From Agrypnia vestita (lineage: Eukaryota; Arthropoda; Insecta; Trichoptera; Phryganeidae), in assembly GCA_016648135.1 (NCBI GenBank), contig JADDOH010001522.1:1-64000 (forward strand): DNA of 64,000 nt, given 5' to 3'. The notes beneath the pieces were generated by a model. It was not told the origin of the DNA. It saw nothing but the letters and a program-made list of their open reading frames with translations, and did no database searches. Positions within the stretch are counted from its first letter, which is position 1; every line of letters starts with the position of its first letter. The translations under genes were made by a program, and so were the position numbers. Shown here piece after piece: positions 41,240 through 51,840 of the stretch.

Positions 41240-42370
41240 AAAAAAACTTTCATCAAAAAAAATTCGTAAATGAGTCATAGACGCCACCAATCAGATTGAA
41301 AGAAAAATGGATAGTTATAATAAGGATTCCATCAAACCAAATAATATTTCTCTAATTCGACCTGTGACAAAAAATAAAATTGAAAAAATTATTAATAATT
41401 TTATGTGTGGTTCAGTACCTGGTCATTTTTGCTGTGACTCCATCAAAATGCTCCATCAAAGTCAGCAAAAATATTAAAACAAAATAATAAATTATTAAGT
41501 AATCCAATTGCCCATGTCATTTTACACAAGTTTAAATAGTGGAATAGTCCTATCCGTTTACAAAAAGTCTAAGGTAACGCCTATTTTTAAATCTGGCAGC
41601 CATGACGAAGCATCAAATTATCGACCTTGCTTATCCCTAACGTCGCAAAAATATTTGAAAAAATTGTAAAAAAAAAATTATGCATTACATTGAAACTAAT
41701 AAAATACTGAGTTCTAATCAATTAGGCTTTAGAGAAAAATTAGGAACAAACGATGCTATTGCCAAACTATCTTCAATAATATATAATGCTTTACATAAAA
41801 AAAACAAATGCTTAGGTATTTTCATTGACTTGCGTAAGGCCTTTGATAGTATTTCGCACCCTAAATTAATTAATAAGCTGAATGACTTTGGCATTGTTGG
41901 AAAAGTTAGATGTTGGTTGCAAAGCTGTCTAACACAAAGATGTCAACATCTCAAACTACAACAACCTGAAATAAATAAATAAGCGAACCTGAAATATTGG
42001 AATTCGGAATTCCACAAAGAACTGTAATCGGACCAATTTATTCTTAATTTATATGAATCAAATGGTGAAATTTTGTGCAGCGAAGGCTATAATACTACAA
42101 TAATATTTGAGAATAAAACTTGGAATAGAATTAGTATTGCAGAAAATCATACCATAAAGGCCATCAAATAATAGTTCGATGACAATCTTCTGTCACTTAA
42201 TACGGAAAAAAATCATTTATCATTCCTTTCACAGTCCAAAAGTTTCAATATGAATAACGATTCATTGTAAAAACTGTAAAAATAATGTAGCATACAATAC
42301 AGACTGTACCAAACTCAATCATTAGACTAATATGAAATATTTAGGAAAAACTATTGACAAACAAATCATT
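41240..42370 (+). pseudogene. LINE (CR1/Jockey group) reverse transcriptase, decayed
   Basis: Around 41575 the frame has V-T-P-I-F-K-S-G-S and S-N-Y-R-P, then (41680-41982) S-N-Q-L-G-F-R, F-I-D-L-R-K-A-F-D-S-I and W-L-Q-S-C-L-T-Q-R. This covers blocks 1-4 of the reverse transcriptase with the first catalytic Asp. The YADD box is lost, and the post-catalytic part is at 42195-42365 (K-Y-L-G-K-T-I-D-K), homologous to 6190-6640. Multiple stops. Confidence 0.7.
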
Positions 42371-42599
42371 ATTATTATGGGTAATGTTATTATGGGTAGT
42401 GATGGTATTTTAATCGGTTAAATATAAACCATTATTTGAGATTTGTATCTGATTGCATCGATGATCGATACAACTGATTATTGCAATATAGCGGGCAACC
42501 ATCGACACTAGACATCTTAGTTATCAATCATCGATACAATTAGATACACAATCCCAAATAACTGTACCGAAAATAACCTGTTAAAATAACGGTTTAACC

Positions 42600-44835
42600 A
42601 TCATTAATTATGGCTAAAAGAGGACCAACATCAAGAATTGCACGATATAACCTCGAGAGACTCGCAGACAATAATATAAGAGAAGAATATTGAGACCAGA
42701 TACGGAACCGACTACCAACAATAAGTACCTCCAATGAGAACGTAGACATCACAGTGGACCAATATTGGCAACAATGCAAAGAGGCCGTAACATCAAGCGC
42801 AAATGACACCATTGGAGTTAAAACACCATCGAGAAGAGGTGAATGGTTTGATGAAGAATGTCAACTGACAGAAAGAATAATGCATACCAGAAAATGATCC
42901 AATGCAGCAGAACCCGCGGTACCACAGAGGAATATAAGAGACTAAAACGTGACGAAAAGAAGACACATAAAAGGAAAAAAAGAGAATTCTTAAAGCATGC
43001 AATAGAACAGATACAGAATCACTGTAACGCGAGCAATAGCAGAGTTTTTTTACCAGAAGGTAAATGCTATGAGAAGGGAATTTAAACCTCGTAGCAACAT
43101 GTGCAAGGACGATAATGGCATAATCTTGACTGAAAAAGCAGAAATTCTAGCACAGTAGGCTAAACACTTTAACACGCTCTTCAATAGTGATCATAACTTG
43201 CCAGGTGTGTCAAAAAGTCTCAATAACACAACTGAAGATCGAACACAGAGTGCTCCTACACTTCAAGAAGTGAAAAATGCAATAAAAAAACTGAAAAATA
43301 ACAAAACTCCTGGCATGGATAATACCCAGAGTGAACTGTTTAAATGTGGAGGTAAAAGTTTCATTGGCACGTACATATATGTCATATCTGGAGACTGAGA
43401 CAATTCCGAAGGAATGGAACGAAGGACTCATCTGCCCATTGCATAAAAAAGGAGACCAGTTGCTATGTAACAATTATAGGGGGATCACCGTTATACAAGA
43501 TTCTGTAAACTATTATATTCCGGAGATTGGAACCAGTTGTAGAGAGAAAGCTTGGACGATACCAAACTGGATTCTGGAGCGGAAAATCCTGTGCTGATCA
43601 AATATTCACATTGAGGCAGATATTACAGAAGACCCGCGAATTTAACATTAACACCCAACACCTGTTTGTAGATTTTAAGGCAGCCTATGACAGTATAAAT
43701 AGAGAGCAACTCTACCTGGCAATGAACGACCTTGATATACCAGCAAAACTAACTAACATGGTGAGACTCACAGTTTCCGAAGTGGTATGCCAAATTAAGA
43801 TACAATCAGATACCTCTGATAGCTTTAAAACTTACAACGGCTTAAGACAAGGAGATGCCTTGGTATTTCTCCTGTTCAACATAGCGCTGGAAAAAGCCAT
43901 AAGGGATTCGGGCATTGAATTGAATGCGACCATATACACAAAGTCAGTCCAAATATTAGCATATGCTAATGACATCGACATTATCGCAAGATCCGAATCA
44001 TTCCTTCGAAAAGCATTTTCGGCAATGGAATCATCAGCTAGAAGGGTAGAACTTCGAATCAATGAGGCAAAAACAAAGTATATGCCTGTTACAATGATAC
44101 CCGGAATCAGCCAGTCCTCAATAACCATCAGCAGCTACATATTTGCAACAGTGGAACAATTCAAATACCTTGGTTCCATTGTTACTAACAACAATGACAC
44201 TAGTGTAGAGATTGGAAAAAGAATCTTTGGTCTCATTGGACAATTGAGGTCACGCCTACGGTCCAGAAAAACTAAAGCCACGCTCTACAAGACATTGATT
44301 AGACCAGTCTTAACATATGCCTCGGAAACCTGGACATTAACTAAGCATGACGAAAATAGACCAGACACATTTGAAGGAAAAATCTTACGCCGAGTATATG
44401 GACCTATTAATGACGGTCAAACATGACGAATACCGAGCTCTATGACCTTTACCAGGATGTCAGCGTAGTCAAGTTCATTAAGATTAAGAGATTACGCTGG
44501 CTGGGACATCTACACCGTATGGATGATCTGGAGCCCCCAAAAGGGTGTTTTTTAATGACCCAATGGGTAGAAGAAGTATCGGAAGACCAAAAATCCGGTG
44601 GTTAGATGGTGTCGTTGCGGACTGCCGGGCCCTGGGGCAACAAAACTGGAAAATGGCAGCAGGTGACAGAGCAGCATGGAGGACTTTCTTGAAGGCAGCT
44701 AGGACCCACCGGGTTGTAACGCTGAGGATGGATGGAATTATGGTTCAATTATATGCTAAGTATTTGAATGTTTCGGCGAACTTTGAACTTTGTGGAAATC
44801 CACTATTAACAAATTATGAAATAAAACACTGAACT
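42600..44835 (+). pseudogene. RTE-like LINE, 5' truncated, catalytic site mutated
   Basis: It starts in the linker after the endonuclease (W-F-D-E-E-C near 42845) and runs through K-T-P-G-M-D-N (43305). A long open frame follows at 43527-44426 (299 codons) with V-D-F-K-A-A-Y-D-S-I (first catalytic Asp), G-L-R-Q-G-D-A and I-L-A-Y-A-N-D-I-D. Here the usual Y-A-D-D has Asn for the first Asp. L-R-W-L-G-H-L-H-R-M (about 44490) and D-G-V-V-A-D-C-R, W-R-T-F-L-K-A-A-R follow in other frames to 44720. Frameshifts separate the pieces. The 300-codon frame is the longest intact LINE frame in the window, but the active site is broken. Confidence 0.8.
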
Positions 44836-45021
44836 TTGTTTTTTTCCACTATTTTATATTTGAGACTAGACCGTTTCCTTCATCAGGTGAATTAAGACTT
44901 AAGAATTAGGTCTTAATTCACGTGATGAAGGAAACGGACGTTTCCGGAACATGTAGTGTAACAAGTCTCAAATATAAAATAGTGAAAAAAACAAAGTTCA
45001 GTGTTTTATTTCATAATTTGT
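44809..45021. repeat. 213-bp nested palindrome at the 3' edge of the RTE-like LINE
   Basis: Outer arms about 56 bp (44809-44865 with 44966-45021, containing AACACTGAACTTTG / CAAAGTTCAGTGTT). Inner arms 44871-44898 with 44910-44937 (CCGTTTCCTTCATCA / TGATGAAGGAAACGG). Centres are offset by about 11 bp, so two nested inverted repeats. Confidence 0.85.
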
Positions 45022-45454
45022 CAATTATATGTTTACTGTTTGATTTTCTCTTTTGATACAAGCAAAATGTAATTCTGTACGTGGGTACTGCTCAAGATGC
45101 GTATTTTAGATTTTTAATCCATTAATAGAGAACTGTATTTTTTAATCCATTAATAGAATGCAAGATATACCTACAACCCTGTCTCAACACAGATATTTCT
45201 AGTGAGACAGGCACAGTCCAACCAAAATTTTATACTTAAAATTAAATAGAAATAAACAAAAAAAATAATCCCAGCACTTGCTTTTTAATGTATGCCAAAG
45301 AAGAATAACTTCTAAGGCGCGTACATAGGTACACATACCCAATTTTTTCTGTATTTGTGTTCTGTCATAAAATAGGCATAATAACAGTGTTAAAGAATTA
45401 AAAAATAAGTGATTTTAGAGAAGAAAATATTTTGAAAGAATTCTAAAAAAAGTA

Positions 45455-45756
45455 ACCCATAAAAACGAAGTTTTTACAATACTCCCTTTCTCATTTTCGG
45501 GTTTCGTGTCTACCTTATGCGTCGGAATCTCCATACAACTTGTATGAAAAAACCATTAAAAATTTGAGAAATCCAAAATTATACTATAATTATGAATATT
45601 TTTTAAGGAAAATTTGATAGATCTTCTTGATCGTGGCGTCGAGTCTGCTTGTTTATTACTGAGTTTCAGCTCGATTGGGTCACGGGAAACGGGTTAAAAA
45701 TCGATCCAATTTTTTTTTGTCAAGCAAGCAGACGCCACGTAAAAACCCTCTATTTT
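45455..45756 (+). repeat. 'AGTAACCCATAAAAAC..CTCCCTTT' repeat, copy 1
   Basis: It starts AGTAACCCATAAAAACGAAG, has ACTCCCTTTCTC, GATAGATCTTCTTGATCGT and ends GCAGACGCCACGTAAA. It directly abuts the gypsy LTR at 45757. Other copies: 50222-50955, 50950-51390 and (reverse) 52981-53530. Confidence 0.65.
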
Positions 45757-45953
45757 TGTATTATCTCTACTCCGGATGATATTGGGATAGCCTCCAATTA
45801 AACACGGGATACTTTGTATATGAGCTTATATTTGTAACTTGATGTGAGGAACGACCATTCTACCTCCTGTGTATGTCGCGGGCGCAAAGCAAAAGAGACC
45901 GCATCCCCAAAATGGCGGCCTATTTATATCCAGCGCGCCGTAGGGATACCACA
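45757..45953 (-). repeat. Gypsy 3' LTR, 197 bp
   Basis: TGTATTATC...ATACCACA on the + strand. Next to it inside the element, the minus strand has the polypurine tract AAGGGGGGGGAAAG (plus strand 45954-45970), fixing this as the 3' LTR. It differs from the 5' LTR at nine positions by my count (six transitions, three transversions), no gaps. Confidence 0.9.
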
Positions 45954-46322
45954 CTTTCCCCCCCCTTACAAGGAAATGTGATTACCACTAACATAGCTAC
46001 ATATTTCATTTTAGTCTGTATAAATCAAATGGTTGGTCTGTTCCTCATATACAAATTCAAATTCAGAAAACAAATTCATAAATATAAAACAGAACAATTC
46101 TCCATCTACAATTTTACAACATCCTGGAGGCCTACGGATCTGCTGTCGATCCGGAGCTGCCTGGCCTCGAGCGAAGTCGCCCGTTCCATGGAGAACGCCA
46201 AACTCTGGAACAGACATCTGGAATACTCTCTGACCTACGAAGCAGTCTAGAGAGATCCAGGTCCGTAACTGGAGGACCCTCATTCCCTGGTCTCTCAGTT
46301 ACAGCCCCTTCCCTCCCCTGGA

Positions 46323-47009
46323 TCAAATTCCAATGCACTCTGCGGGGAGACATCTGGTCGAAATGCCTTTTCCAACGCATTCCATTCCCCTGATAATGAA
46401 TGTGCGTGCACCCAGACACCTTTCTATCACAACAGGTGATATCCATTCTTTTCTTTCTGACCTTACGTCCCGTACCATAACTTTCTCTCCAATCCTAAAT
46501 TTATTTACTTTTCTCTCTTTACTTTTATAATTCCTTATATACGTCTTCTTACATTCCTTCATCCGATTCTTTACTTCTCTACTTACACTCCTGTCATCCC
46601 ATTTTTTTTTATTTACCGGCAGTAGTGTGTCGAACACAGTCCATAGACGTCTCCCGATAAACAAAACTGCCGGTTCCATACCTGTAGCATTGCAAGGCAT
46701 GTTCCATAAATCCACCAGAATGTTTAAAAGTCTAACTTCCCAATCCGTAGGGAACCTATTATCACGCATTATTTTCTTTAGGAAAGTCTTACACGTACGA
46801 ACTGAGATTTCCGCCTGGCCATTGCTTTGTGGATGGCCCACTCCCGACGTCAGATGCTTAATTTTTGGACTTTTACAAAAAATTTCAAATTCCTTGGAAC
46901 AGAACGCTGTACCATTGTCGGTCATTATGACTTCTGCGATGCCGAATTGTGCAAACAAATTCCTGAGTACTCGTAGTGTATGAGGGGTGTTTGCGTTTAC
47001 TACTTCCAC
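46323..47009 (-). pseudogene. Gypsy integrase, C-terminal half
   Basis: Continues the integrase after a frameshift near 47010-47030: T-D-N-G-T-A-F carries the second catalytic Asp and S-N-G-Q-A-E the Glu. A C-terminal domain with W-I-S-P-V-V-I-E-R follows (GPY/F-like). It ends 370 bp before the 3' LTR. Confidence 0.8.
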
Positions 47010-47031
47010 GCACTCAATCCATTTCGAGCAA

Positions 47032-48048
47032 CTATCTACAATAATGAGGAAAGTTTTTACCCCCTATCGGCCCAAAAAAATCTAAGTGGATTCTAGACCA
47101 GACCTTGTTTTCGCTTGGCCACTGAGTTAGATTCGCTTTTGGTGGTGCTGGTTGTGTTCGCGCACAATCCACATACCCACTGACCATCCCTTCGATGCTC
47201 TTATTTAGCCCTGGCCACCAAAAATAGCTCCGCGCTAGCGCTTTTGTTTTGACAATGCCTAGATGCGATCGGTGTAAGAGGAGTAAAATACCATCGCGTA
47301 ATTTTCCCGGAATCATCAATCGGTTTCCCCCAAAAATACAATCATTAGACACGGATAAACTATCCCGGAATTTCCAAAAATGCCATAACTCATCCGCTCT
47401 ATCAATTTTCTGGTCCCATCCACTTTTTAAACCCTCTGTAATCTTAATACAGACCGGGTCTAATACAGACTCTGCTTTAATTTTTTCAATATCTACCGGA
47501 ATGTCCTTATTATCTGTAATATTATTTATGAGCTCCGTTTCACTATCACTATTACCTATTTGACAGATTGATTCTAGACTGCTTTCCAGTTCGTCTTCAA
47601 CGCCGTCCTCTGCGGGAAACCTGGATAAGTAGTCCCAACAATTTTTTTCCGATCTCACGAATTCGATTTCGTAATCGAACCCAGAAAGAATTATTCCAAA
47701 TCTAGTAAGCCTATTTGTGCTTAACACCGGGAACCCTTTTTTATCCCCAAAAATATGCACCAAAGGCTGATTGTCAACAGCGAGGACAAATTTCCTACTA
47801 TACAAATACGGATAAAATCTTTTCAAACCAAAAATAATGGCAGTGGCCTCTAAGTCCAAAATGGAATAATTTCCCTCGCATGCTGTCAACCGTCTTGACG
47901 CGTAGGCTATCGGCCGATGACCCCCGTTTTCAAGTACATGAAGCAGAGTTGCCCCCAAACCTTTTTGACTCGCATCTGTCATGAGTTTTAATTTCTTATT
48001 TGGATCATAATGCACTACAATACTTCCCGACATAAGTTTTTCCTTCAC
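47032..48048 (-). pseudogene. Gypsy RNase H and integrase N-terminal half
   Basis: RNase H first: M-T-D-A-S-Q-K-G-L-G with the catalytic Asp, Y-S-I-L-D-L-E-A-T with the Glu, and A-V-D-N-Q-P-L. Then the integrase zinc region H-R-S-H-L-G, where only one Cys remains of the C-x2-C pair (Y-V-D-C). Finally H-L-D-F-F-G-P with the first catalytic Asp. A stop at 48112-48114 separates it from reverse transcriptase. Confidence 0.8.
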
Positions 48049-48111
48049 CGAATTAAAAGCAGTTTCACAATCCCGTGTCCATATAAACTCGATCCCCTTT
48101 TTAAGTAAATG

Positions 48112-48855
48112 TTACAAAGAATCTAGAATACTAGCCATATTTGCTACATAATTCCGATAATGATTTACTAATCCTAAGAACGAACGGAGTTCGGCAACAT
48201 TTCCCGGCCTTGTGACGCTTTCCTCCGCCTTTAATTTTGATTCCACTGGTTTCACACCAAGCGGGGATATATTGAACCCTAAGAACTCAATTTGAGATTT
48301 ATACAACTCACACTTTTCACGATTTAATGTAAAACCACACTTCCGCAGACGCCTCAGCACAGCTTTAGGATTTTTGTCATGGTTCACAATATTATCCGCA
48401 AACACCGGAATATCTTCCAAAAACCAAATTATTCCCTTTAACCCATGTAAACATGACGCGATTACTTCTAAAAAAATACTCGGCGCTGATTTTAAACCAT
48501 ATATAAACCTGTTGTATTGGAACAACCCAATGTGCGACGAGATTGTCATATATTGTTTTGACGTCCCCGATAGTTCTAACTGCGCGTATGCGCTTTTTAA
48601 GTCTAGTTTAGAGAAGATGACCGCGTTTGACAGTTGTGACATTAGATGTTCGATATTTGGTAATGGAAATTTATTGTCAACAATAATCTTGTTTATCGTC
48701 GCTTTATAATCCGCGCATATGCGGATCGTGCCATCCCGTTTGTTTACACAGAATATGGGGCTAGCATATCTACTCGTCTCGACTCGACTGATTATCCCGT
48801 CCTGCTTTAACTTAAGTAGTTCTGCCTGCACTTTATCCCGCATTGAAAAAGCCAC
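48112..48855 (-). pseudogene. Gypsy reverse transcriptase, active site mutated
   Basis: Y-A-S-P-I-F-C-V, R-I-C-A-D-Y-K, F-S-K-L-D-L-K-S-A-Y and F-L-G-F-N mark the fingers and palm. The catalytic Y-x-D-D box is F-L-E-D, so the first Asp has become Glu and Tyr has become Phe. It starts abruptly after gag because of the deletion. Confidence 0.85.
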
Positions 48856-48865
48856 GGGTCGAGCA

Positions 48866-49387
48866 ATATGGCCCTCTTTTTCAAGGCTGCCTTATCATCA
48901 TCGAGATCACAAAGAACGAGATATTGTTCCAACCGCGCCCTGAAGATGGACCAGTTGCCACTTTCGTGGCAAAACTGATCCAACCCCTTTAGCGAAGTCA
49001 TTGTCGATCTCCAGGAGCCGGGCCCACAAATCGCAACCAAACTCAAACTAGGTACTTAGCTTTAGGCATTCCCCTGAGAACGGCTCCGTATGCTCCTACA
49101 ATCCTTCCGCCTTGGTCGCACGCCCGACTCTTCTTCAGTAAACTGCCCTCTGGATTCTCTGGGCACTGACGTCCTCTGCACCCTTTTGGTTCTGCAAACG
49201 CTCCCCAGCTTCCACAGGTTCTCCGAGTCGTCCAGCTGCTACCTGCTTGGCCTCGATCTCGTCGTGGTCCCGCTCTTCTACTTCTTTCTGCAGCCCGCTC
49301 CCGAGTTCTGCTCCCGTATTCCACCAGCCGCTTAACAGACTTAACCTCGGCAGCGAACGCCCACAAAATCTGTCCCGCAGATTCCAA
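48866..49387 (-). pseudogene. Gypsy gag N-terminus and leader, truncated
   Basis: The frame at 49046-48870 has W-S-I-F-R-A-R-L-E-Q-Y-L, D-D-D-K-A-A-L-K-K-R-A-I-L, the start of gag of this group. It then runs out of frame directly into the reverse transcriptase region (junction about 48860). The upstream GC-rich part (49387-49047) is leader with no recognisable motif. Confidence 0.6.
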
Positions 49388-49523
49388 TGTTTCCTGTTGT
49401 AGGTATGCGATTTTTCTGCCGAAATCGACTTATTATGTGGGTAGAACGGACGCGATTCCGGAATTCTTCACGCTGATGAATTGATTGGTATTTTGTAGGT
49501 TCGTAATATTCGGCTGCGCCACG

Positions 49524-49720
49524 TGTATTATCTCTACTCCGGATGATATTGGGATAGCCTCCAATTAAACACGGGATACTTTGTATTTGAGCTTATATTC
49601 GTAACTTGACGTGAGGAACGACCGTTCTACCTCCTGTGTATGTCGCGGGCGCAAAGCAAACGAGACCGCGTCCCCAAAATGGCGGCCTATTTATATCCAG
49701 CGCCCCATAGGGATATCACA
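49524..49720 (-). repeat. Gypsy 5' LTR, 197 bp
   Basis: Same ends as the 3' LTR. The primer-binding site lies on its 49523 side. Contains CCAAAATGGCGGCC and TATTTATA, plausible promoter sequences. Confidence 0.9.
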
Positions 49721-49991
49721 GTTTTCTACAAAATATCTTGTTCCATATAATAAATACTATTGGGGGGTGAAATCCACCACTATCACTCGTATACATTGAA
49801 CTACATCTCAGAATATTCTGTATTCTGAGGAATACACGCCGAAATATGATAATATCCAAATCTGACTTGTAATGACAGCCAACATAATATAATTTGTTAA
49901 AATTAATCCACAAGCCACAATTTCATATTATTTGCATGCTAAAAATGAATGAATATTGACCAAATTTAACATGAATTATATTTTTTCACAG

Positions 49992-50129
49992 TTTTTTCTC
50001 GGACTAAATGTTTGATGTGTTGCGAGGTATCCGAGAGCAACTGTGAGCTGGAGCCATGCGGGCACAGGCCAGCCTGCGATGAGTGTTCGCCTGGCCTGAC
50101 AGAGTGCCTCATCTGCAACCGAGTTATAG
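49992..50129 (+). CDS. Duplicated RING exon B'
   Basis: 138 nt, acceptor TTTTTTCACAG before 49992, donor G|GTAAGA at 50130, phase 1-1, 46 codons. All RING ligands are kept (C-L-M-C, E-P-C-G-H, A-C-D-E-C, C-L-I-C). Compared with B: one codon shorter near the end, and about ten substitutions. Three of these change Lys, Gln and Gly to Glu (C-E-V-S-E-S and C-D-E-C). Intact splice sites argue against simple decay. Confidence 0.75.
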
Positions 50130-50221
50130 GTAAGAAACTGCAAAATGTATTACACCTCTATTCAATGGAGTACCCAAGACTGTTTTGTGAGGGAAAGCTC
50201 CCATTTCTAAATAAAATCATA

Positions 50222-50955
50222 AAAAAACTCACCCATAAAAACCAAGTTTTTTTTAACTCCCTTTCTTTGTAAATTAATTTTACCATCATGTAATTAAATA
50301 ATTGATTGACTGAAAATGAAACATGTCTAGAAAAATATCTACGTCAAAAATATCTCTTTATCTCCATTTGAATTTTCTTTTCGTTTTATTTCCTCTTACA
50401 TTCCTTTTGGCTAATGAAAATCTTAACAATTAAAGACGAATTAAAACATATAACATAACACTAAACTTACAGTAATTTAATATATTTCTAAAATGTCAGA
50501 TGTTTTGAGCTTTGATATGACACTTAATGCTTTGAAGATTAAATTCTAAAACATTTGTCAGTCAATTTAATCAATTTTGCTGTCATCTGTGAACCAATTG
50601 TCATAAATTTTCGAAATTTGTAGTGAAGTACCTATTACATATACCGACGGAGTAATTCAAATTTTAAATATTCCGCGACGTCGTCAGGCCGCTGTTGGTA
50701 GTAATCAAACATTTGTATGGTTTCCAATTTAAAAAAATCAATTAAATTTTCTAAAAATCCAAAATTATACTATAATTATAATTTTTTTAACAAAAAATTG
50801 ATAGATCTTCTTGATCGTCGCCACGAGTCTACTTGCCAAGTTTCAGCTCCATTGGATCACGGGAAAAGGGTCAAAAATCGACCCAAAGTTTTTTTTAACG
50901 GCAAGCCGGCATGCAAGCAAGCAGACGCCACGATTTAATATAAAGGGAGTAATAA
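50222..50955 (+). repeat. 'AGTAACCCATAAAAACC..CTCCCTTT' repeat, copy 2 (full)
   Basis: From ACCCATAAAAACCAAG and ACTCCCTTTCTTTG to CAGACGCCACGATT...AAAGGGAGTA. The fullest copy at about 730 bp; the CTCCCTTT / AAAGGGAG ends are inverted. No frame. Confidence 0.65.
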
Positions 50956-51390
50956 AAAGTAACCCATAAAAACCAAGTTTTTGTTATACTTCCTTTTTTA
51001 TTTACAAGTGTTGTAACTTTTGGCGCTTAACTTATGAACTGGGCTCGTTGGGATGCAACGCTACGAAAGGGATAAAAAATTTGAAAAATCCAAAATTATT
51101 ATTTTATCACTTTTCGCGTCTACCAGATGCATTGGAATCTCTTCATGTCTTCATACAAATTGTATGGAAAAAACATTAAAAATATGAGAAATCCGAAATT
51201 ATACTATGATTATTAATTTTTTTAACGAAAATTTGATAGATCTTCCTGATCGTCGCCACGGGTCTGCTTGGAAAGTTTCAGCTCGATTAGATTACGGAAA
51301 AAGGGTCAAAAATCAATCCAAAGTTTTTTCGACGGCAAGCTGGCAAGCAAGCAAGCAGACGCCACGAGTTAATATAAAGGAAGTAAAAAT
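50950..51390 (+). repeat. 'AGTAACCCATAAAAACC..CTCCCTTT' repeat, copy 3, in tandem
   Basis: Follows copy 2 directly, with an internal deletion. Ends CAGACGCCACGAGTTAATA...GGAAGTA. Confidence 0.65.
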
Positions 51391-51589
51391 ACGCAACATG
51401 TTTGTAAAACTGACATTTCTGAAGCCAATCTGTCAATGTCCAAATGTGATATTTTTTAAGTGATAGAAGGTTTTTGATTTAATCCGCGCCGTCTAATTTT
51501 CATGCTCTAAGATTCATGCTTGAAATAAGCATAAAAAACGATATAGCCCCTATTGGGGGGGGGGAGAGAAAAGGATACAACTAGCAAAC

Positions 51590-51665
51590 AACAAGAAAGG
51601 ATGGAAGAGCCCTGTATCCAGCAGTACATAGATGAAGGCTGAAGAAGAAGAAGAATAAGATGCGC
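51590..51665 (+). repeat. RTE-like LINE 3' end with (GAA)n tail
   Basis: GGATGGAAGAGCCC, TCCAGCAGTACATAGATGAA and GGCTGAAGAAGAAGAAGAA give the usual RTE 3' terminus. Confidence 0.6.
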
Positions 51666-51718
51666 CGAAGTCCACCCGCAACAGCGACGGAACGCCCTTT
51701 TTTAAAATTTTATTTTTT

Positions 51719-51840
51719 ACTAGCTGTTCGTACCCGGCTTAATCTTAATCGTTAACCCGTAACCCCCACGGGTTAAGGATTAAGTTGAAAATAAATTTGT
51801 GTGGGGAAACAAAGGTTTGGTTCGAACGGTAAAGATTTGC
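51719..51840 (+). repeat. Interspersed repeat, second copy of 7926-8030
   Basis: ACTAGCTGTTCGTACCCGGC and GGGTTAAGGATTAAGTTG match the earlier copy. Confidence 0.5.

Larger units (their letters stand above)
45757..49720 (-). mobile_element. Ty3/gypsy LTR retrotransposon, internally deleted, 3964 bp
   Basis: Two 197-bp LTRs, a tRNA-Ser-like primer site (TGGCGCAGCCGAAT on the minus strand, one to two bases from the 5' LTR, 49509-49522), a polypurine tract at the other end and a pol region between. Flanks ATTTT and GTTTT could be a 5-bp target duplication with one change. Most of gag, protease and the start of reverse transcriptase are deleted. Inserted between A' and B'; absent at the matching site in copy 1 (about 6967). 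Confidence 0.9.

Noticed and set aside
40262..50129. A' and B' as an assembly duplication of A and B
   Set aside because: Introns differ by many substitutions, indels and private transposon insertions, and exon B' differs from B at about ten sites; a collapsed-haplotype or assembly copy would be closer. Long-read confirmation is still absent.
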